Numbered from the stretch's first letter, positions 36,365 to 45,856 are shown. The stretch: 64,000 nucleotides of DNA from Pseudomonadota bacterium (GCA_036339585.1 JAYZAS010000001.1:278574-342573); one strand, 5' to 3'. Made by a program: numbers and translations. The notes: a model not told the origin generated them from the sequence alone.

Positions 36365-36498
36365 CGCTGAACTCGAATTCCCAATTGCAAAGCATCCGTG
36401 TGCCCTCTGAAATTCTTAAAGTCAATTGGCCTGCCACTGCCGTCATGCGTCAGCCGTTTGATTTGTAGGGTTTGACTTTCTGCGCTTATTTGCAATTG

Positions 36499-36867
36499 TT
36501 AAGCAATCCTAAAACAAGTATCTTTCACACAGGATAGCAGATCTCCAATATCAACCGAATGCCCATGTAACTTTCTTACCGTAGAAGATGCAGTGATTTT
36601 ACTAAAGGAAAGTACCTTGGATAAAACCTCAAAGCCTGTTTCTGATACAGTTTCTCCTAAGCTAAAAATCTGGTCTAGACTTTGAACCGTCGGACAATGT
36701 GCTACAGAACAGCTGTCAACCGTATGGCTCTCGATAAGGTTATCATTAGAAAGATACTCCATAGGCATGCAATAGGTCCTTCCCCATGGCCACCAAGACT
36801 TTATGTCTAACTCTTTATAAATGATCCGATTCCTTGGATTCCGGAATACAGCTTGGTAAAGCTCCAT
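36499..36867 (-). CDS. Hypothetical Cys-rich small protein
   Basis: A 122-residue open frame filling the gap between the HEAT-repeat gene and the TlpA gene, on the operon strand. It has six Cys, including 'YCMP', 'DSCSVAHCP' and 'LSCVKDTC', and no signal peptide. No family is recognised. The ribosome site is weak (a CAGG directly before the ATG), so the start may be wrong or the frame may be non-coding; position and strand are the main support. Confidence 0.4.
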   Translation of the reverse strand: MELYQAVFRNPRNRIIYKELDIKSWWPWGRTYCMPMEYLSNDNLIESHTVDSCSVAHCPTVQSLDQIFSLGETVSETGFEVLSKVLSFSKITASSTVRKLHGHSVDIGDLLSCVKDTCFRIA

Positions 36868-36964
36868 CCTGAAAGCTTTGCCCCGCGTTAGAAAACCAAG
36901 GCGCTGTAAAGCAGGGGTCGGGCATCACCCTCTTAAGTATCTTTCAAAACCGTATCTCATCTGG

Positions 36965-37927
36965 TCATGCAGCTTTTATCTGACTTATTGCCCAGCGAAT
37001 GTTCTTGTTTACATCTGGGTCGGGATCGCCTTCTGCTTTTTCCAGATATGCAAGAGCGCTCGAATGCGCGATTTCTCCGAGAGCTGCTGCAGCCTCTTTC
37101 CTCAGATTGCTAATATCGTGCGAAAGCGACGGGGCTAAAGCGTGTACCGCACTCACAGCCTTTATTTGGCCCAAGCTACGAGCTGCTTTCACTCGGACCT
37201 GCCAATATGGATCTTCCAGTGCAGCAATCATTTCATTTGTAGCTGACTTTCCTTTTACACGGCCTAAAGTTTCCGCTGCGGCTTCACGAACAGACCAAAC
37301 CTCATCAGAAAGTCCTTTCAGAAGTGCTTTTACCACCAAGTCTTCATCACAAAACGCCAAAGCACGAATAGCTGAGCGACGTACATCAGCACTCTCATCC
37401 TGAGTAACCTGGATAAGCGCTGGAAGCGCCGTTTTATCCTGCAGGTAGCCAATTACGGTTACAGCCTCCACTCGGACAGAAGCGTGATCATCGGCAAGCG
37501 CCTTCAATGCAACAGACAGGGATATAGGATTGCGAAGTTCACGTAACGCTCTGAGAACAGATGCGCGCACAAACATGCTATTACTACTAACGAAATCAAC
37601 TAATGGAATTGCGCACTCCGGGTTTTTAAATTCGGCTAGGCTGTAAGCCGCTGCCTCGCGCGTCGCTTCGTCACTATCATCTAGCGCTTCGGCCAAACAT
37701 TGCGCGGCTGCTGGATCGTCAAATGCCTCAAGTGCTCTAGCCGCTTCTAACCTAACTTCGGCGGCTTTATCATTAAAACAATTAATTAGAACGTTTAGGC
37801 TATTTGCATCGGTTTTTTCAGCGAGATCAAGAACTGCCACCTTACGAACCAAGGAGTCATCATCTTTTAAACGTACAAGTATATCTTCGAGGTCTGTCTC
37901 ATCCTCCAACTCTTCAAAAATTGGCAT
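36965..37927 (-). CDS. HEAT-repeat protein (PBS-lyase HEAT-like repeats)
   Basis: 320 residues made almost wholly of about nine 31-residue HEAT-like repeats, each with a 'DxxxxVRxxAAxALG' core: for example 'NDKAAEVRLEAARALEAFDD', 'DDSDEATREAAAYSLAEFKN', 'DESADVRRSAIRALAFCDE' and 'EDPYWQVRVKAARSLGQIK'. Such solenoids bind protein partners; related repeats occur in phycobilin lyases and Fe-S assembly helpers. The ATG at 37927 is preferred to the preceding GTG. It lies 6 nt after the ferredoxin gene, so it likely scaffolds or matures the ferredoxin-flavoprotein pair (inference). Confidence 0.88.
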   Translation of the reverse strand: MPIFEELEDETDLEDILVRLKDDDSLVRKVAVLDLAEKTDANSLNVLINCFNDKAAEVRLEAARALEAFDDPAAAQCLAEALDDSDEATREAAAYSLAEFKNPECAIPLVDFVSSNSMFVRASVLRALRELRNPISLSVALKALADDHASVRVEAVTVIGYLQDKTALPALIQVTQDESADVRRSAIRALAFCDEDLVVKALLKGLSDEVWSVREAAAETLGRVKGKSATNEMIAALEDPYWQVRVKAARSLGQIKAVSAVHALAPSLSHDISNLRKEAAAALGEIAHSSALAYLEKAEGDPDPDVNKNIRWAISQIKAA

Positions 37928-37933
37928 CACGAG

Positions 37934-38167
37934 TCAACGCAGTAGATATGGCAAGCTGACATTAACTGCCCCAGTCGGGCAATCTGCTTCACAAGGCATG
38001 CAGTACCAGCATTCATCATACTTCATATAAGCCTTCTTAGTTTCTTCGTGGATACGCAACACATCCAATGGACAAACATCCACACAAACAGTGCAACCTT
38101 TATGGGCTATACACTTATCGTCGTCTACCGTCACCGGCACGGTGCTGGCTGAATGAGCTAATGGCAT
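37934..38167 (-). CDS. Two-[4Fe-4S] ferredoxin (AprB-like, short)
   Basis: 77 residues with two complete cluster motifs: C19, C25, C28, C32 and C53, C56, C59, C63 in 'ECWYCMPCEADCP'. The spacing and the 'KAYMKYDECWYC' stretch resemble the AprB subunit of APS reductase, but AprB is about 150 residues and this protein lacks the C-terminal tail that wraps AprA. A perfect AGGAGGG ribosome site precedes the ATG. It should be the electron partner of the flavoprotein gene 43 nt upstream. Confidence 0.92.
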   Translation of the reverse strand: MPLAHSASTVPVTVDDDKCIAHKGCTVCVDVCPLDVLRIHEETKKAYMKYDECWYCMPCEADCPTGAVNVSLPYLLR

Positions 38168-38210
38168 TTTACCCTCCTAAACACTAATGTTACTCAAGCA
38201 GAGACAGCGC

Positions 38211-39941
38211 CTACGCTTGGACACGCTGTTTGTCATAGGCATCCTTTTCAGCGTCATCAATTGGTACCACATAAGGATCTACCTGCCTCTTTTTTATGTC
38301 CATGTGTCCGTCCGCATTTTTGTAGAGCTGGCTAAAACAAAACCAATTTTCATTATCGCGTTCGGGGTAATCGAGATAGTTATGATATAAACCCCAACGG
38401 CTTTCCTTACGGAAAAGCGATGCACAAGCTGCCATGTCAGCACAGTCTAGTATCGAATGAGCTTCCAAAGCCCGCATCAACTCGTGAGAGTCACGAGCAG
38501 ACATGTTCTTCATGTCTTCACGAATCTCAGCAAATCGCTCCTGTGCCAGCTGCATTTTGCGCGTCACTTTAGGTGGCTGCAAATAATCATTCACCAATCG
38601 GCGCGTTTTGTATTCCACCTGATTTGGAGGGATACCATCCTCGACTTTAGTCGGAGCCAAAACGCGCGTTTTCTCATTCTCCACCTGCTCTTCATCATAT
38701 TCGGCAAAATCTACCTCTCCAGCATGATCAATTGCATCCTCTCCAGCAAACCATCCATTGGTAAAAGCTCCCAACATATAATTGTGTGGAACGCTTGCCA
38801 TATCTCCAGCCGCGTAAAGACCCTGCACAGTCGTCCGTGCATTTTCATCTACAAAAACACCCGACGCACTGTGGCCTGAACAGAAACCAATCTCGGATAT
38901 GTGCATTTCAATCATTTCGTGGCGATAATCAACCTTACGACCATGCTGAAACCTTCCCCGGGTAGGTCGCTCCACATTGTGAAGAGTGTTCTCGATTTCT
39001 TCGATGGTTTTTTCATGAAGATGGTCAAGTTTCAGAAAAACCGGACCCTTTCCCCCTTGCAGTTCATTGTAAAACTCTTGCATCATCATGCCGCTCCAAT
39101 AGTCACATTCGATGAAGCGCATTCCCTCGCTATTGGCCGTGAATCCTCCGAATGGTCCTGCGACATACGCGCAAGCAGGCCCGTTGTAATCCTTGATTAG
39201 AGGGTTAATTTGATAACATTCGAGGTTAGAAAGCTCGGCCCCCGCATGATAAGCCATTGCATACCCGTCCCCGCTATTTGCCGCATTTTCGTAAGTGCCG
39301 TACAAGTAGCCGGAAGTGGGCAAGCCTAGTCGGCCGGCGGCTCCCATGCAAAGGATGACTGATTTGGCTCTGATCACCAAAAAAGTAGCATCACGGGTAT
39401 TTACAGCGATAGCTCCCGCAATACGACCATCTTTACCAGTCAACAGACGTGTTGCCATAAAACGATTTGTCATCAATAAACGCGCTTTACGAAGTTGCCG
39501 ATATAACGCCTTTTTGACCGTATCACCGTTCGGCATTGGTAGAACATAGGTGCCAATATGATGAACCTTTTTAACATCAAAGTTACCTGTCTCATCTTTC
39601 AAAAACCGAATGCCGAATGAGTCAAGCTCCTGTATCATTTCATAACAATTTTGAGCATATCGATAGACTGCCGCTTGATTTACTATTCCGTCGTTTGCAA
39701 CAGTAATTTCCTTGGTATACTGCTCCGGTGTTGCATAGCCAGGTATCACAGAATTGTTTAATCCGTCCATGCCCATAGAGATAGCTCCGCTGCGTTTAAC
39801 GTGAGCCTTCTCCAATAAAACAACTTTTGCCTCGGGATTCTTGCGTTTAGCTTTATACGCGGCCATCGGCCCTGCGGTGCCACCACCGATCACCAACACA
39901 TCACAGTCGAAGGTCTCTGTCCCAGTGCCTATTTCATCCAT
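38211..39941 (-). CDS. AprA/fumarate-reductase-type flavoprotein
   Basis: 576 residues of the FAD-binding succinate dehydrogenase/fumarate reductase/APS reductase superfamily. FAD motif 'VLVIGGGTAGPMAA' at 15-28, an 'EKAHVKRSGAISMGMDGLN' loop like AprA, a capping domain, 'YAAGDMASVPHNYMLGAFTNGWFAG' near the second FAD contact, and a C-terminal helical domain ending in 'WGLYHNYLDYPERDNENWFCF', again as in AprA. Paired with a two-cluster ferredoxin it forms an AprAB-like unit, but sat, aprM and qmo genes are absent. GGGAAAGG precedes the ATG. The reaction is unknown; reduction or oxidation of a sulfur compound is one possibility. Confidence 0.88.
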   Translation of the reverse strand: MDEIGTGTETFDCDVLVIGGGTAGPMAAYKAKRKNPEAKVVLLEKAHVKRSGAISMGMDGLNNSVIPGYATPEQYTKEITVANDGIVNQAAVYRYAQNCYEMIQELDSFGIRFLKDETGNFDVKKVHHIGTYVLPMPNGDTVKKALYRQLRKARLLMTNRFMATRLLTGKDGRIAGAIAVNTRDATFLVIRAKSVILCMGAAGRLGLPTSGYLYGTYENAANSGDGYAMAYHAGAELSNLECYQINPLIKDYNGPACAYVAGPFGGFTANSEGMRFIECDYWSGMMMQEFYNELQGGKGPVFLKLDHLHEKTIEEIENTLHNVERPTRGRFQHGRKVDYRHEMIEMHISEIGFCSGHSASGVFVDENARTTVQGLYAAGDMASVPHNYMLGAFTNGWFAGEDAIDHAGEVDFAEYDEEQVENEKTRVLAPTKVEDGIPPNQVEYKTRRLVNDYLQPPKVTRKMQLAQERFAEIREDMKNMSARDSHELMRALEAHSILDCADMAACASLFRKESRWGLYHNYLDYPERDNENWFCFSQLYKNADGHMDIKKRQVDPYVVPIDDAEKDAYDKQRVQA

Positions 39942-40005
39942 AACCTTTCCCTTTTTTCCCTTGCCAAGGCGTGGCGAGACGCCGAATTCTATTTAACACT
40001 AACGC

Positions 40006-40344
40006 TTAACCTATCGAAAGCGCTCGCTCGCATGCCTTTTCCGCCACGCCACGCATTAGTCGTTCGTAACACAGTTCTCTCAGGTAGGACCAAGGGTATA
40101 TTCCACGGTCGTGCCCATCAGAGAACACTAAGTTGATCGCATAAAGTCCTACAGAGCGTATTTCTGCAATTGTTAAATGCTCTGTTTTCAGCTCCTCAGC
40201 GCCGTCAATACGGGATCGTTTGGAACTAGCTGAATTACAGCGCTGCCGTAATAGCAGAGCAGATAACTCTACCTTATCCCCATCCGGCCAGCTGATAATG
40301 ATTTTTGACTTATCCCGAGATAATTTGATTTCAGTTGGGGTCAC
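40006..40344 (-). CDS. DUF971 (gamma-butyrobetaine-hydroxylase-like N-terminal domain) protein
   Basis: 112 residues matching the free-standing DUF971 domain: 'PTEIKLSRDKSKIIISWPDGDKVELSALLLRQRC' at the start, 'IAEIRSVGLYAINLVFSDGHDRGIYPWSYLREL' at the end. Such proteins bind zinc or sit beside Mrp/ApbC Fe-S carriers; in this copy the N-terminal Cys is present. The start appears to be GTG at 40344. It is the first gene of the minus-strand cluster, 64 nt before the flavoprotein gene, suggesting a role in Fe-S handling for it. Confidence 0.85.
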   Translation of the reverse strand: MTPTEIKLSRDKSKIIISWPDGDKVELSALLLRQRCNSASSKRSRIDGAEELKTEHLTIAEIRSVGLYAINLVFSDGHDRGIYPWSYLRELCYERLMRGVAEKACERALSIG

Positions 40345-40404
40345 GGTTGTTACTTCAAATTGTTAGCGTTCCGCATAAAATATTTTTTTTAAAAAGAAAT
40401 GTAA

Positions 40405-40416
40405 GCAATTAATTGC
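40405..40416. promoter_or_regulatory. 12-nt palindrome in a divergent promoter region
   Basis: GCAATTAATTGC is a perfect palindrome in the 212-nt gap between the DUF971-led cluster and the glutathione peroxidase gene. A further inverted pair (CACTAA/TTAGTG) lies at 40474-40499. Either could be an operator; no regulator is assigned. Confidence 0.35.
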
Positions 40417-40556
40417 CAGACGCTCAAGTATTTGGGACAACGTCTTGTTTTGTAGCAAGGGAGGTGGCCGAATCACTAACAGCAGTTGAATTATTAGTGC
40501 AAAAGAAACACTTAGTAGGCAGATAAAAAAACTACATCGAAGAGCGAATAATACGA

Positions 40557-41102
40557 ATGCGACTTATAACACTTCTCATCACTCTATTTAACCTGATGCC
40601 TACCAAAGCAATTGAGGCGCGTGGTACAGCCTATCAATTCTCCTTCAAATCGATAGATGGCCGCGACTTGCCCCTCAAAGCATACAAAGGAAAGGTGATA
40701 CTATTGGTTAATACGGCGTCACACTGTGGTTTCACATCTCAGTACAAATTATTGCAAGCCCTTTGGGAATCATATAAGGAGAAGGGATTGGTAGTTATTG
40801 CTGTACCATCCGGTAGTTTCGGCGGCCAAGAATTCGATACAAATGCAGAAATTAAGTCCTTCTGTGATGCTAATTATGGTCGAACATTTCCAATGACCGA
40901 TAAGACTCCCGTTAGAGGTCAAAAACGCCATCCATTTTATGCTTGGGCGGAAACGCAACTCGGCAGCCTAGCTAAGCCGAGGTGGAACTTTCACAAATAC
41001 CTGATCAATCGCGACGGCTTACTGATAGATTGGTTTTCTTCACCAACACAACCGACGTCTACAAAGGTGCGAAGAGCAATTGAAAGAAGCCTCGAAAAAT
41101 GA
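40557..41102 (+). CDS. Glutathione peroxidase family protein, secreted, Cys type
   Basis: 181 residues. A short hydrophobic leader ('LITLLITLFNLMPTKAIEA') suggests export, unusual for bacterial BtuE-type proteins, which are usually cytoplasmic. The peroxidatic C57 lies in 'VNTASHCGFTSQY'; the 'FPMTDKTPVRG' and 'KPRWNFHKYLINRDG' blocks carry the Gln/Trp/Asn partners (Trp and Asn visible). It reduces hydroperoxides with thioredoxin or glutathione. The ATG follows GAAGAGCG. It converges with the photolyase gene. Confidence 0.88.
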   Translation: MRLITLLITLFNLMPTKAIEARGTAYQFSFKSIDGRDLPLKAYKGKVILLVNTASHCGFTSQYKLLQALWESYKEKGLVVIAVPSGSFGGQEFDTNAEIKSFCDANYGRTFPMTDKTPVRGQKRHPFYAWAETQLGSLAKPRWNFHKYLINRDGLLIDWFSSPTQPTSTKVRRAIERSLEK

Positions 41103-41121
41103 ACGCGCGCCAGCATCAAGA

Positions 41122-42675
41122 CTAAAAATTGAAAGTCGGTTGATAATTGTCGGGTGCTGTAACCAAGTTTGCTCTTTTTGAGCGGCTCACTTTGCGTAAC
41201 TTTCGGCTGCCGTGGCGTTTCAAAATTGCGTCAGCTTCCTCTCGGAAAAGAGGCTCTTTTCTAATTGCATATATTAGTTCTCTTGCCCTCTTAGCCGCAA
41301 CAAGATGATCTATGATTGGGAGAGGATAGTCTTTACCGAGTTGTAATTGTAATGCCTCTTGCTCAAGCGGACCCATTCGCCAAGGTTCGTGTATATAGCT
41401 TTCTGGCACACCCGATAACTCTGGCACCCAATGCCGTATAAATTCCCCGTGAGGATCATGATCGCGCGATTGTTTGACGGGGTTGTATATTCTCACCGTA
41501 TTTATGCCCGTCGTTCCGCTTTGCATCTGTATTTGGTTCCAATGTATGCCAGGCTCATAGTCATTAAAGTATCTTGCCAGATGAAGGCCGGGTTCACGCC
41601 AATGCAGCCATAGATGATACGATGCAAAGGAAGTAAGCATCGCGCGCATTCGGAAATTAATCCAACCGGTTGCCTTCAAAGAACGCATACAAGCATCTAT
41701 GAAAGGAAAGCCAGTTTTTCCTGCAACCCAAGCATCAAAGAGGGTCTCATCAAACCCTCTATCACGTAATTTATCGAACCCTCTGTGAACATTTTGAAAC
41801 TCATGTGACGGTGAATTTTCTAACTTTTGCATAAAGTGACAATGCCAATGCAACCTCCCAATAAAAGCGCTTATCGCACGGCCCCAGTCACCGCGTTCCT
41901 CACATGGCAATGATGCGATGTATTTTTGCCGATTCGAGGCAGCTTGGCTGACTTCCCTCAGAGAAACAGTGCCGTTAGACAGGTGAACTGAAAGCCTCGA
42001 ACAGCTCGTTCCTGCGGTCAAAGGACTAGACATTTCCTTATGGTATCGTGCCCCACGGCAGTTGAGAAAGCTTTGCACAAGCGCTAAACCGCGCGACCGT
42101 TTCCCAAGTTGTGCGTCAAAGACCCCATCTGCTTTTAATCCAAGTATGCCAGGCTTTGGGATACAAACGGACTGCATTTTCTTTTTTACACTTTTCAGGC
42201 CGGCTGGTCGGGCCGATACAGGATATTGCATAAACTTATCCCAGCTCTTGCTCCATCTGGCTCTGTCTTTTAGGCCTCGCACAACACCGAACTGGGGATA
42301 TTCATGCCAAGGAATACCCTCAGAGCGTGCCCATGCGGCAACGACAAGATCTCGGTTATAGGTCCAGCCATTGCCAGTCTCTTCGTGAGACCATAAGCCT
42401 CCAATACCTGTTTGCGCCTTAATTTCAGATAAAACATCAGTAACTACACCAATGCGTATAACAAGTGGGCTACCCAAGGCGGCTAGTTCACTCCGTAACT
42501 CTTGTAGGGCGTTCGAAGCAACCAACCATTGGCGGGCAGATTTATCGGCCTGTTTCCAAAGTTCTGGTTCTACGACATACAAAGGCAAGACGGGTCCAAC
42601 CTTAGAAGCCATTAATAACGGCGCGTGATCCTTGGTACGAAGATCTCGTTTAAACCATACGATTTGGTTTTGCAT
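41122..42675 (-). CDS. DNA photolyase/cryptochrome family protein
   Basis: 517 residues. N-terminal photolyase domain begins '[18 protein letters not shown]'. The FAD domain contains '[20 protein letters not shown]', '[27 protein letters not shown]', '[30 protein letters not shown]' and 'GIHWNQ' Trp/Asn contacts of the FAD site. These motifs fit CPD photolyase-like proteins and related bacterial cryptochromes; repair activity is likely but not certain. GAGGATC precedes the ATG at 42675; the frame continues 50 codons upstream without similarity. Confidence 0.9.
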   Translation of the reverse strand: MQNQIVWFKRDLRTKDHAPLLMASKVGPVLPLYVVEPELWKQADKSARQWLVASNALQELRSELAALGSPLVIRIGVVTDVLSEIKAQTGIGGLWSHEETGNGWTYNRDLVVAAWARSEGIPWHEYPQFGVVRGLKDRARWSKSWDKFMQYPVSARPAGLKSVKKKMQSVCIPKPGILGLKADGVFDAQLGKRSRGLALVQSFLNCRGARYHKEMSSPLTAGTSCSRLSVHLSNGTVSLREVSQAASNRQKYIASLPCEERGDWGRAISAFIGRLHWHCHFMQKLENSPSHEFQNVHRGFDKLRDRGFDETLFDAWVAGKTGFPFIDACMRSLKATGWINFRMRAMLTSFASYHLWLHWREPGLHLARYFNDYEPGIHWNQIQMQSGTTGINTVRIYNPVKQSRDHDPHGEFIRHWVPELSGVPESYIHEPWRMGPLEQEALQLQLGKDYPLPIIDHLVAAKRARELIYAIRKEPLFREEADAILKRHGSRKLRKVSRSKRANLVTAPDNYQPTFNF

Positions 42676-43118
42676 GAAGCGGATCCTCAATGTTTTCTGT
42701 TTGCCAAGAGTACTATGAACGCCCCGCAACCGATGCATATACAATACTATAGCAACGGCAGATATTAGCTCTTGGATCACATTGACAAACGAAGTGGAAG
42801 TGACCTTTGAACCTTTTTCAGGCATTTACCAGTCTGCATCCATTGCCAGCTGCGGACAACAAGTGAACCTTAATCATCAAGGGGATAGATGCTCATCAAA
42901 TACGTTACTTTTGATGCAACTTGTAGATGCTATCTAAAATGAATTTTTGTAGTAGGTAAATGTGGTGTCTTCCCCCAACAGAGGTAGAATGCTGTTGAGC
43001 TACATAATGAGTATCAGCAGTCCGCTGAGGAGCCAAATAAACATGTTTAGTGCCTGCAAGTAAAAGATACTTTCCGCATCACAAGAACCACACTGATCTA
43101 AATAAAATAGGATTACTG
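42676..43118. other. 443-nt intergenic region
   Basis: This gap separates the divergent photolyase and hypothetical genes. It should hold promoters for both. I see no RNA gene, repeat or convincing coding frame in it; frames on the minus strand extend the photolyase ORF without family similarity. Confidence 0.5.
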
Positions 43119-43547
43119 ATGACAAAAAAATGGAAATACCAGATACGGATCTTTTTGAGTGAGGAGAGAGCAAAGCTTGCCCGCAAAGATCCAATTGACA
43201 CTTCTTTTACCCGATTAAACAAAGTACTATCAAAGCATCAAGCTTGTCTCAAATGCCAATACGATGCTTTCTCAGAATATTGCGCGTTAGCCGAGGAATC
43301 AGGCGAAACTAATCAGCCGCTCTATAGATGGACAAAAGCAACTCTTGCTGACCCAAAAAAAGTAAAGAAATTCATGCAATCTTTTTCTTGTTATATAAAA
43401 GGCGATGAGATCTATGAAAAACACAAGGCAGATGCACTTGAGATTGATTTAGCACCTCTGGTTAATGAAGGTCTCATCGAAAGCCTGAAAAAACACGACT
43501 CAAATCCTTTAAAAAACCCGCAACCTCCATCGAAATTTACCATGTAA
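43119..43547 (+). CDS. Conserved hypothetical protein
   Basis: 142 residues, soluble, basic at the start and rich in charged residues. Visible stretches are 'YQIRIFLSEERAKLAR', 'LSKHQACLKCQYDAFSEYCALAE', 'PLYRWTKATLADPKKVKKFMQSFSCYIKGDEIY' and 'DLAPLVNEGLIESL'. A TAGGA ribosome site fits the ATG at 43119 better than the earlier ATG at 43050. No known function; it stands just before the exonuclease gene, 220 nt away. Confidence 0.7.
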   Translation: MTKKWKYQIRIFLSEERAKLARKDPIDTSFTRLNKVLSKHQACLKCQYDAFSEYCALAEESGETNQPLYRWTKATLADPKKVKKFMQSFSCYIKGDEIYEKHKADALEIDLAPLVNEGLIESLKKHDSNPLKNPQPPSKFTM

Positions 43548-43767
43548 CGTGAGGGTCGTTAGATATACAATGCAACCGGCCCAATATAGAAAAAATAGGT
43601 TTCCATTTATATTTTTGATGCGTGTTCTTATCCAGGATTAGTAAAAATTAATGCACAAAAGCATTCTTTCATTCGTTTCAACATAGATTTTTGAGAGCGC
43701 GCATTCCTTTTCTTCAAATTATAGCCACGCTTTTACATAATCATTTTTAATCTGAGAAACTGACCTC

Positions 43768-44694
43768 ATGAGCAACGAATTCCCAAACTTCGACTTCGAA
43801 GTGTCGGACATAATAAAAACCAACAATGGGATACTTGAAGAAGATTGGAAAGTTTTACGCCGACTGAAAATACCCAACATGTTCAATCGACCGTCTGGCT
43901 CGAAAGTCAAGCGTGGGGTTGTGCTTGACGTCGAAGCCACTGGACTTTCCCTCGAAAACGATGATGTAATTCAGCTGGCAATGCTACCTTTTGAATATGA
44001 CCCAGAAGATAATAGAATCACTAATGTCTGCAAAAAAATGTCATTCGAAGGGCTGCGGGAGCCCTGCACTTCAATATCGGAAGAGGCGAGTTTAGTTACT
44101 GGCATAACCGACCAAATGGTTCGTGGGAAAACGATAGATAATTATGCCGTAGATAATATTGTTAAAGACACGGACATCATTTTTGCTCACAACGCACAGT
44201 TTGATCGAGTAATGGTTGAAAAACATTGGCCGTGCTTCTCAAAAAAACCGTGGGCTTGTACTTTCCGCGCTGTTGATTGGCTCCGCGAAGGATATGCTGC
44301 CGGCAAGCTGGATTACATAGGAGCGCAATTTGGTTGGTTTTACGACAGCCACACAGCGTTAGCAGATTGTGAGGCGTGCTTAGCTATCCTGGCTCAAACC
44401 CTACCAAAATCAGGCAGGCCGGTTTTAGAGGTTGTTCGAGCAGCGGCTCAAAAAATCGAATACCTTATTTGCGCTTTCGATGCTCCATTCCACAAAAAGA
44501 ACCTATTACGCGATCGAGGATACCGTTGGCGCCCAGCTGGACTCCCAAATGGAAGAGTATGGTGGACTGTATGCTCCGATGAGAAAAGCGAGATTAACTG
44601 GTTAAACTCGAATGTTTATGACACAGAACGGGAGATTGCACCCCGCAAGGTAACGGCATTCAATCGCTTCTCAAACCGTATGTGGGAGTTTTAA
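43768..44694 (+). CDS. DnaQ-like 3'-5' exonuclease
   Basis: 308 residues. The DEDDh active site is complete: 'GVVLDVEATGLS' (Exo I Asp/Glu), 'IIFAHNAQFDRVM' (Exo II Asp) and 'HTALADCEACLAIL' (Exo III His and Asp). A C-terminal part ('NLLRDRGYRWRPAGLPNGRVWW', then 'KVTAFNRFSNR') is seen in alphaproteobacterial stand-alone exonucleases. It would trim single-stranded DNA or RNA. No polymerase gene is adjacent. A weak ribosome site precedes the ATG. Confidence 0.88.
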   Translation: MSNEFPNFDFEVSDIIKTNNGILEEDWKVLRRLKIPNMFNRPSGSKVKRGVVLDVEATGLSLENDDVIQLAMLPFEYDPEDNRITNVCKKMSFEGLREPCTSISEEASLVTGITDQMVRGKTIDNYAVDNIVKDTDIIFAHNAQFDRVMVEKHWPCFSKKPWACTFRAVDWLREGYAAGKLDYIGAQFGWFYDSHTALADCEACLAILAQTLPKSGRPVLEVVRAAAQKIEYLICAFDAPFHKKNLLRDRGYRWRPAGLPNGRVWWTVCSDEKSEINWLNSNVYDTEREIAPRKVTAFNRFSNRMWEF

Positions 44695-44781
44695 ATTTCA
44701 TATTTGTGCAGTAACCGTTATGAGTGACTAATGTTGTCAGATCCGCGAAATATGGTCAAAGAGCCGGCTCATGCTAATTTC

Positions 44782-45690
44782 TTATCCGGACTTTGCGGAT
44801 ATTTCTAACATTTCTTTGCCGAGCAATCGGAACTCTTCACCCCTAGTTGAAGTCTTTCGCCAAACAAGTCCAATTTTTCGAAAACCAGCTGACTTGACCA
44901 ACGGAACTAGTGCTATGTTTAACCCTTTTGTAATGCCAGCATCAATTGCCATTTGGGGCAGTAGGGTCAAGCCAAGCCCCAACGAAACCATCTGCACTAA
45001 CGTAAACATAGAAGTTGCTTCAAGTTTTCTACTTTTTGATTTGTCCACCAAACTACAAGCCTCCAAGGCATGACGCCTCAGACAATGTCCATCCTCAAGT
45101 AAAAGCAGTTTCTCATCAGCCAGTGTACTTGTTTTTACCGAATCACGGGTTGATAAACGGTGATCTCTCGGGCAAGCTAATACAAAACGATCCTCAAATA
45201 GGATTAACTCTTCCGCGTCCCCAATTTCAAATGGTAATGCTAGTAATAGAACATCTAACTCGCCATTATTGAGCTCACTTAATAGATGATCTGTAAAATT
45301 TTCCCTAAGGTACAATTCAAGCTTTGGGTGGCTTTGCTGTAAATCAGACAGAATATTTGGCAGCAGATATGGTCCTATGGTTGGTATGACACCCAAACGC
45401 ACGGTACCTGTCAACGGAGTAATCGCCCCTTTTGCCATATCAACTAAATCTTCAGCACGACTCAGTACGTCTTTTGCTGCTCTAGATAAGCTTTCTCCAA
45501 AAGGCGTCATAATCACTTTTCTATTACTGCGCTCGGCGACCTGTATGCCTAGGACTTGCTCAAGATCACGTATGCCCAAACTCAAAGTTGATTGAGTCAC
45601 ATGACATGCTTCGGCAGCAAGGCCAAAATGGCGGTGAATACTCAACGCAGAAAGATACTGAAGTTGTTTTAATGTTGGCAAACGTCGCAT
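44782..45690 (-). CDS. oxyR: OxyR peroxide-sensing LysR regulator
   Basis: 302 residues: N-terminal HTH ('HFGLAAEACHVTQSTLSLGIRDLE') and a LysR effector domain. The redox Cys are C203 and C212 in 'EDGHCLRRHALEAC', the spacing of C199/C208 in E. coli OxyR. Oxidation makes a disulfide that switches on peroxide genes. It is divergent from ahpC across 166 nt, the classical arrangement. Confidence 0.95.
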   Translation of the reverse strand: MRRLPTLKQLQYLSALSIHRHFGLAAEACHVTQSTLSLGIRDLEQVLGIQVAERSNRKVIMTPFGESLSRAAKDVLSRAEDLVDMAKGAITPLTGTVRLGVIPTIGPYLLPNILSDLQQSHPKLELYLRENFTDHLLSELNNGELDVLLLALPFEIGDAEELILFEDRFVLACPRDHRLSTRDSVKTSTLADEKLLLLEDGHCLRRHALEACSLVDKSKSRKLEATSMFTLVQMVSLGLGLTLLPQMAIDAGITKGLNIALVPLVKSAGFRKIGLVWRKTSTRGEEFRLLGKEMLEISAKSG

Positions 45691-45721
45691 GGAAAAAGCC
45701 TACTATAGTGATGAAATGTCG

Positions 45722-45762
45722 ATTGATTTTTCCAATCAATATAATGAAAATAAGTTATTTTC
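45722..45762. promoter_or_regulatory. Two inverted repeats in the oxyR-ahpC promoter
   Basis: ATTGAT-N7-ATCAAT (45722-45740) and GAAAATAA-G-TTATTTTC (45746-45762) lie next to each other in the divergent promoter. LysR regulators bind AT-rich dyads in such places, so OxyR is the likely protein. The canonical OxyR ATAG/CTAT pattern is not obvious here. Confidence 0.5.
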
Positions 45763-45856
45763 AAATCATGCGCTTCTTGATCATTATGAAAAAAGTTATA
45801 ACTATTATGTGATTTTGTAGTGTTACAAAACTTTCAGGCTTAATGAGGTAGCAAAA

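Noticed and set aside
38211..39941. True dissimilatory APS reductase (AprA)
   Set aside because: The paired ferredoxin is only 77 residues, and sat, aprM, qmo and dsr genes are missing; only an AprA-like flavoprotein can be claimed.
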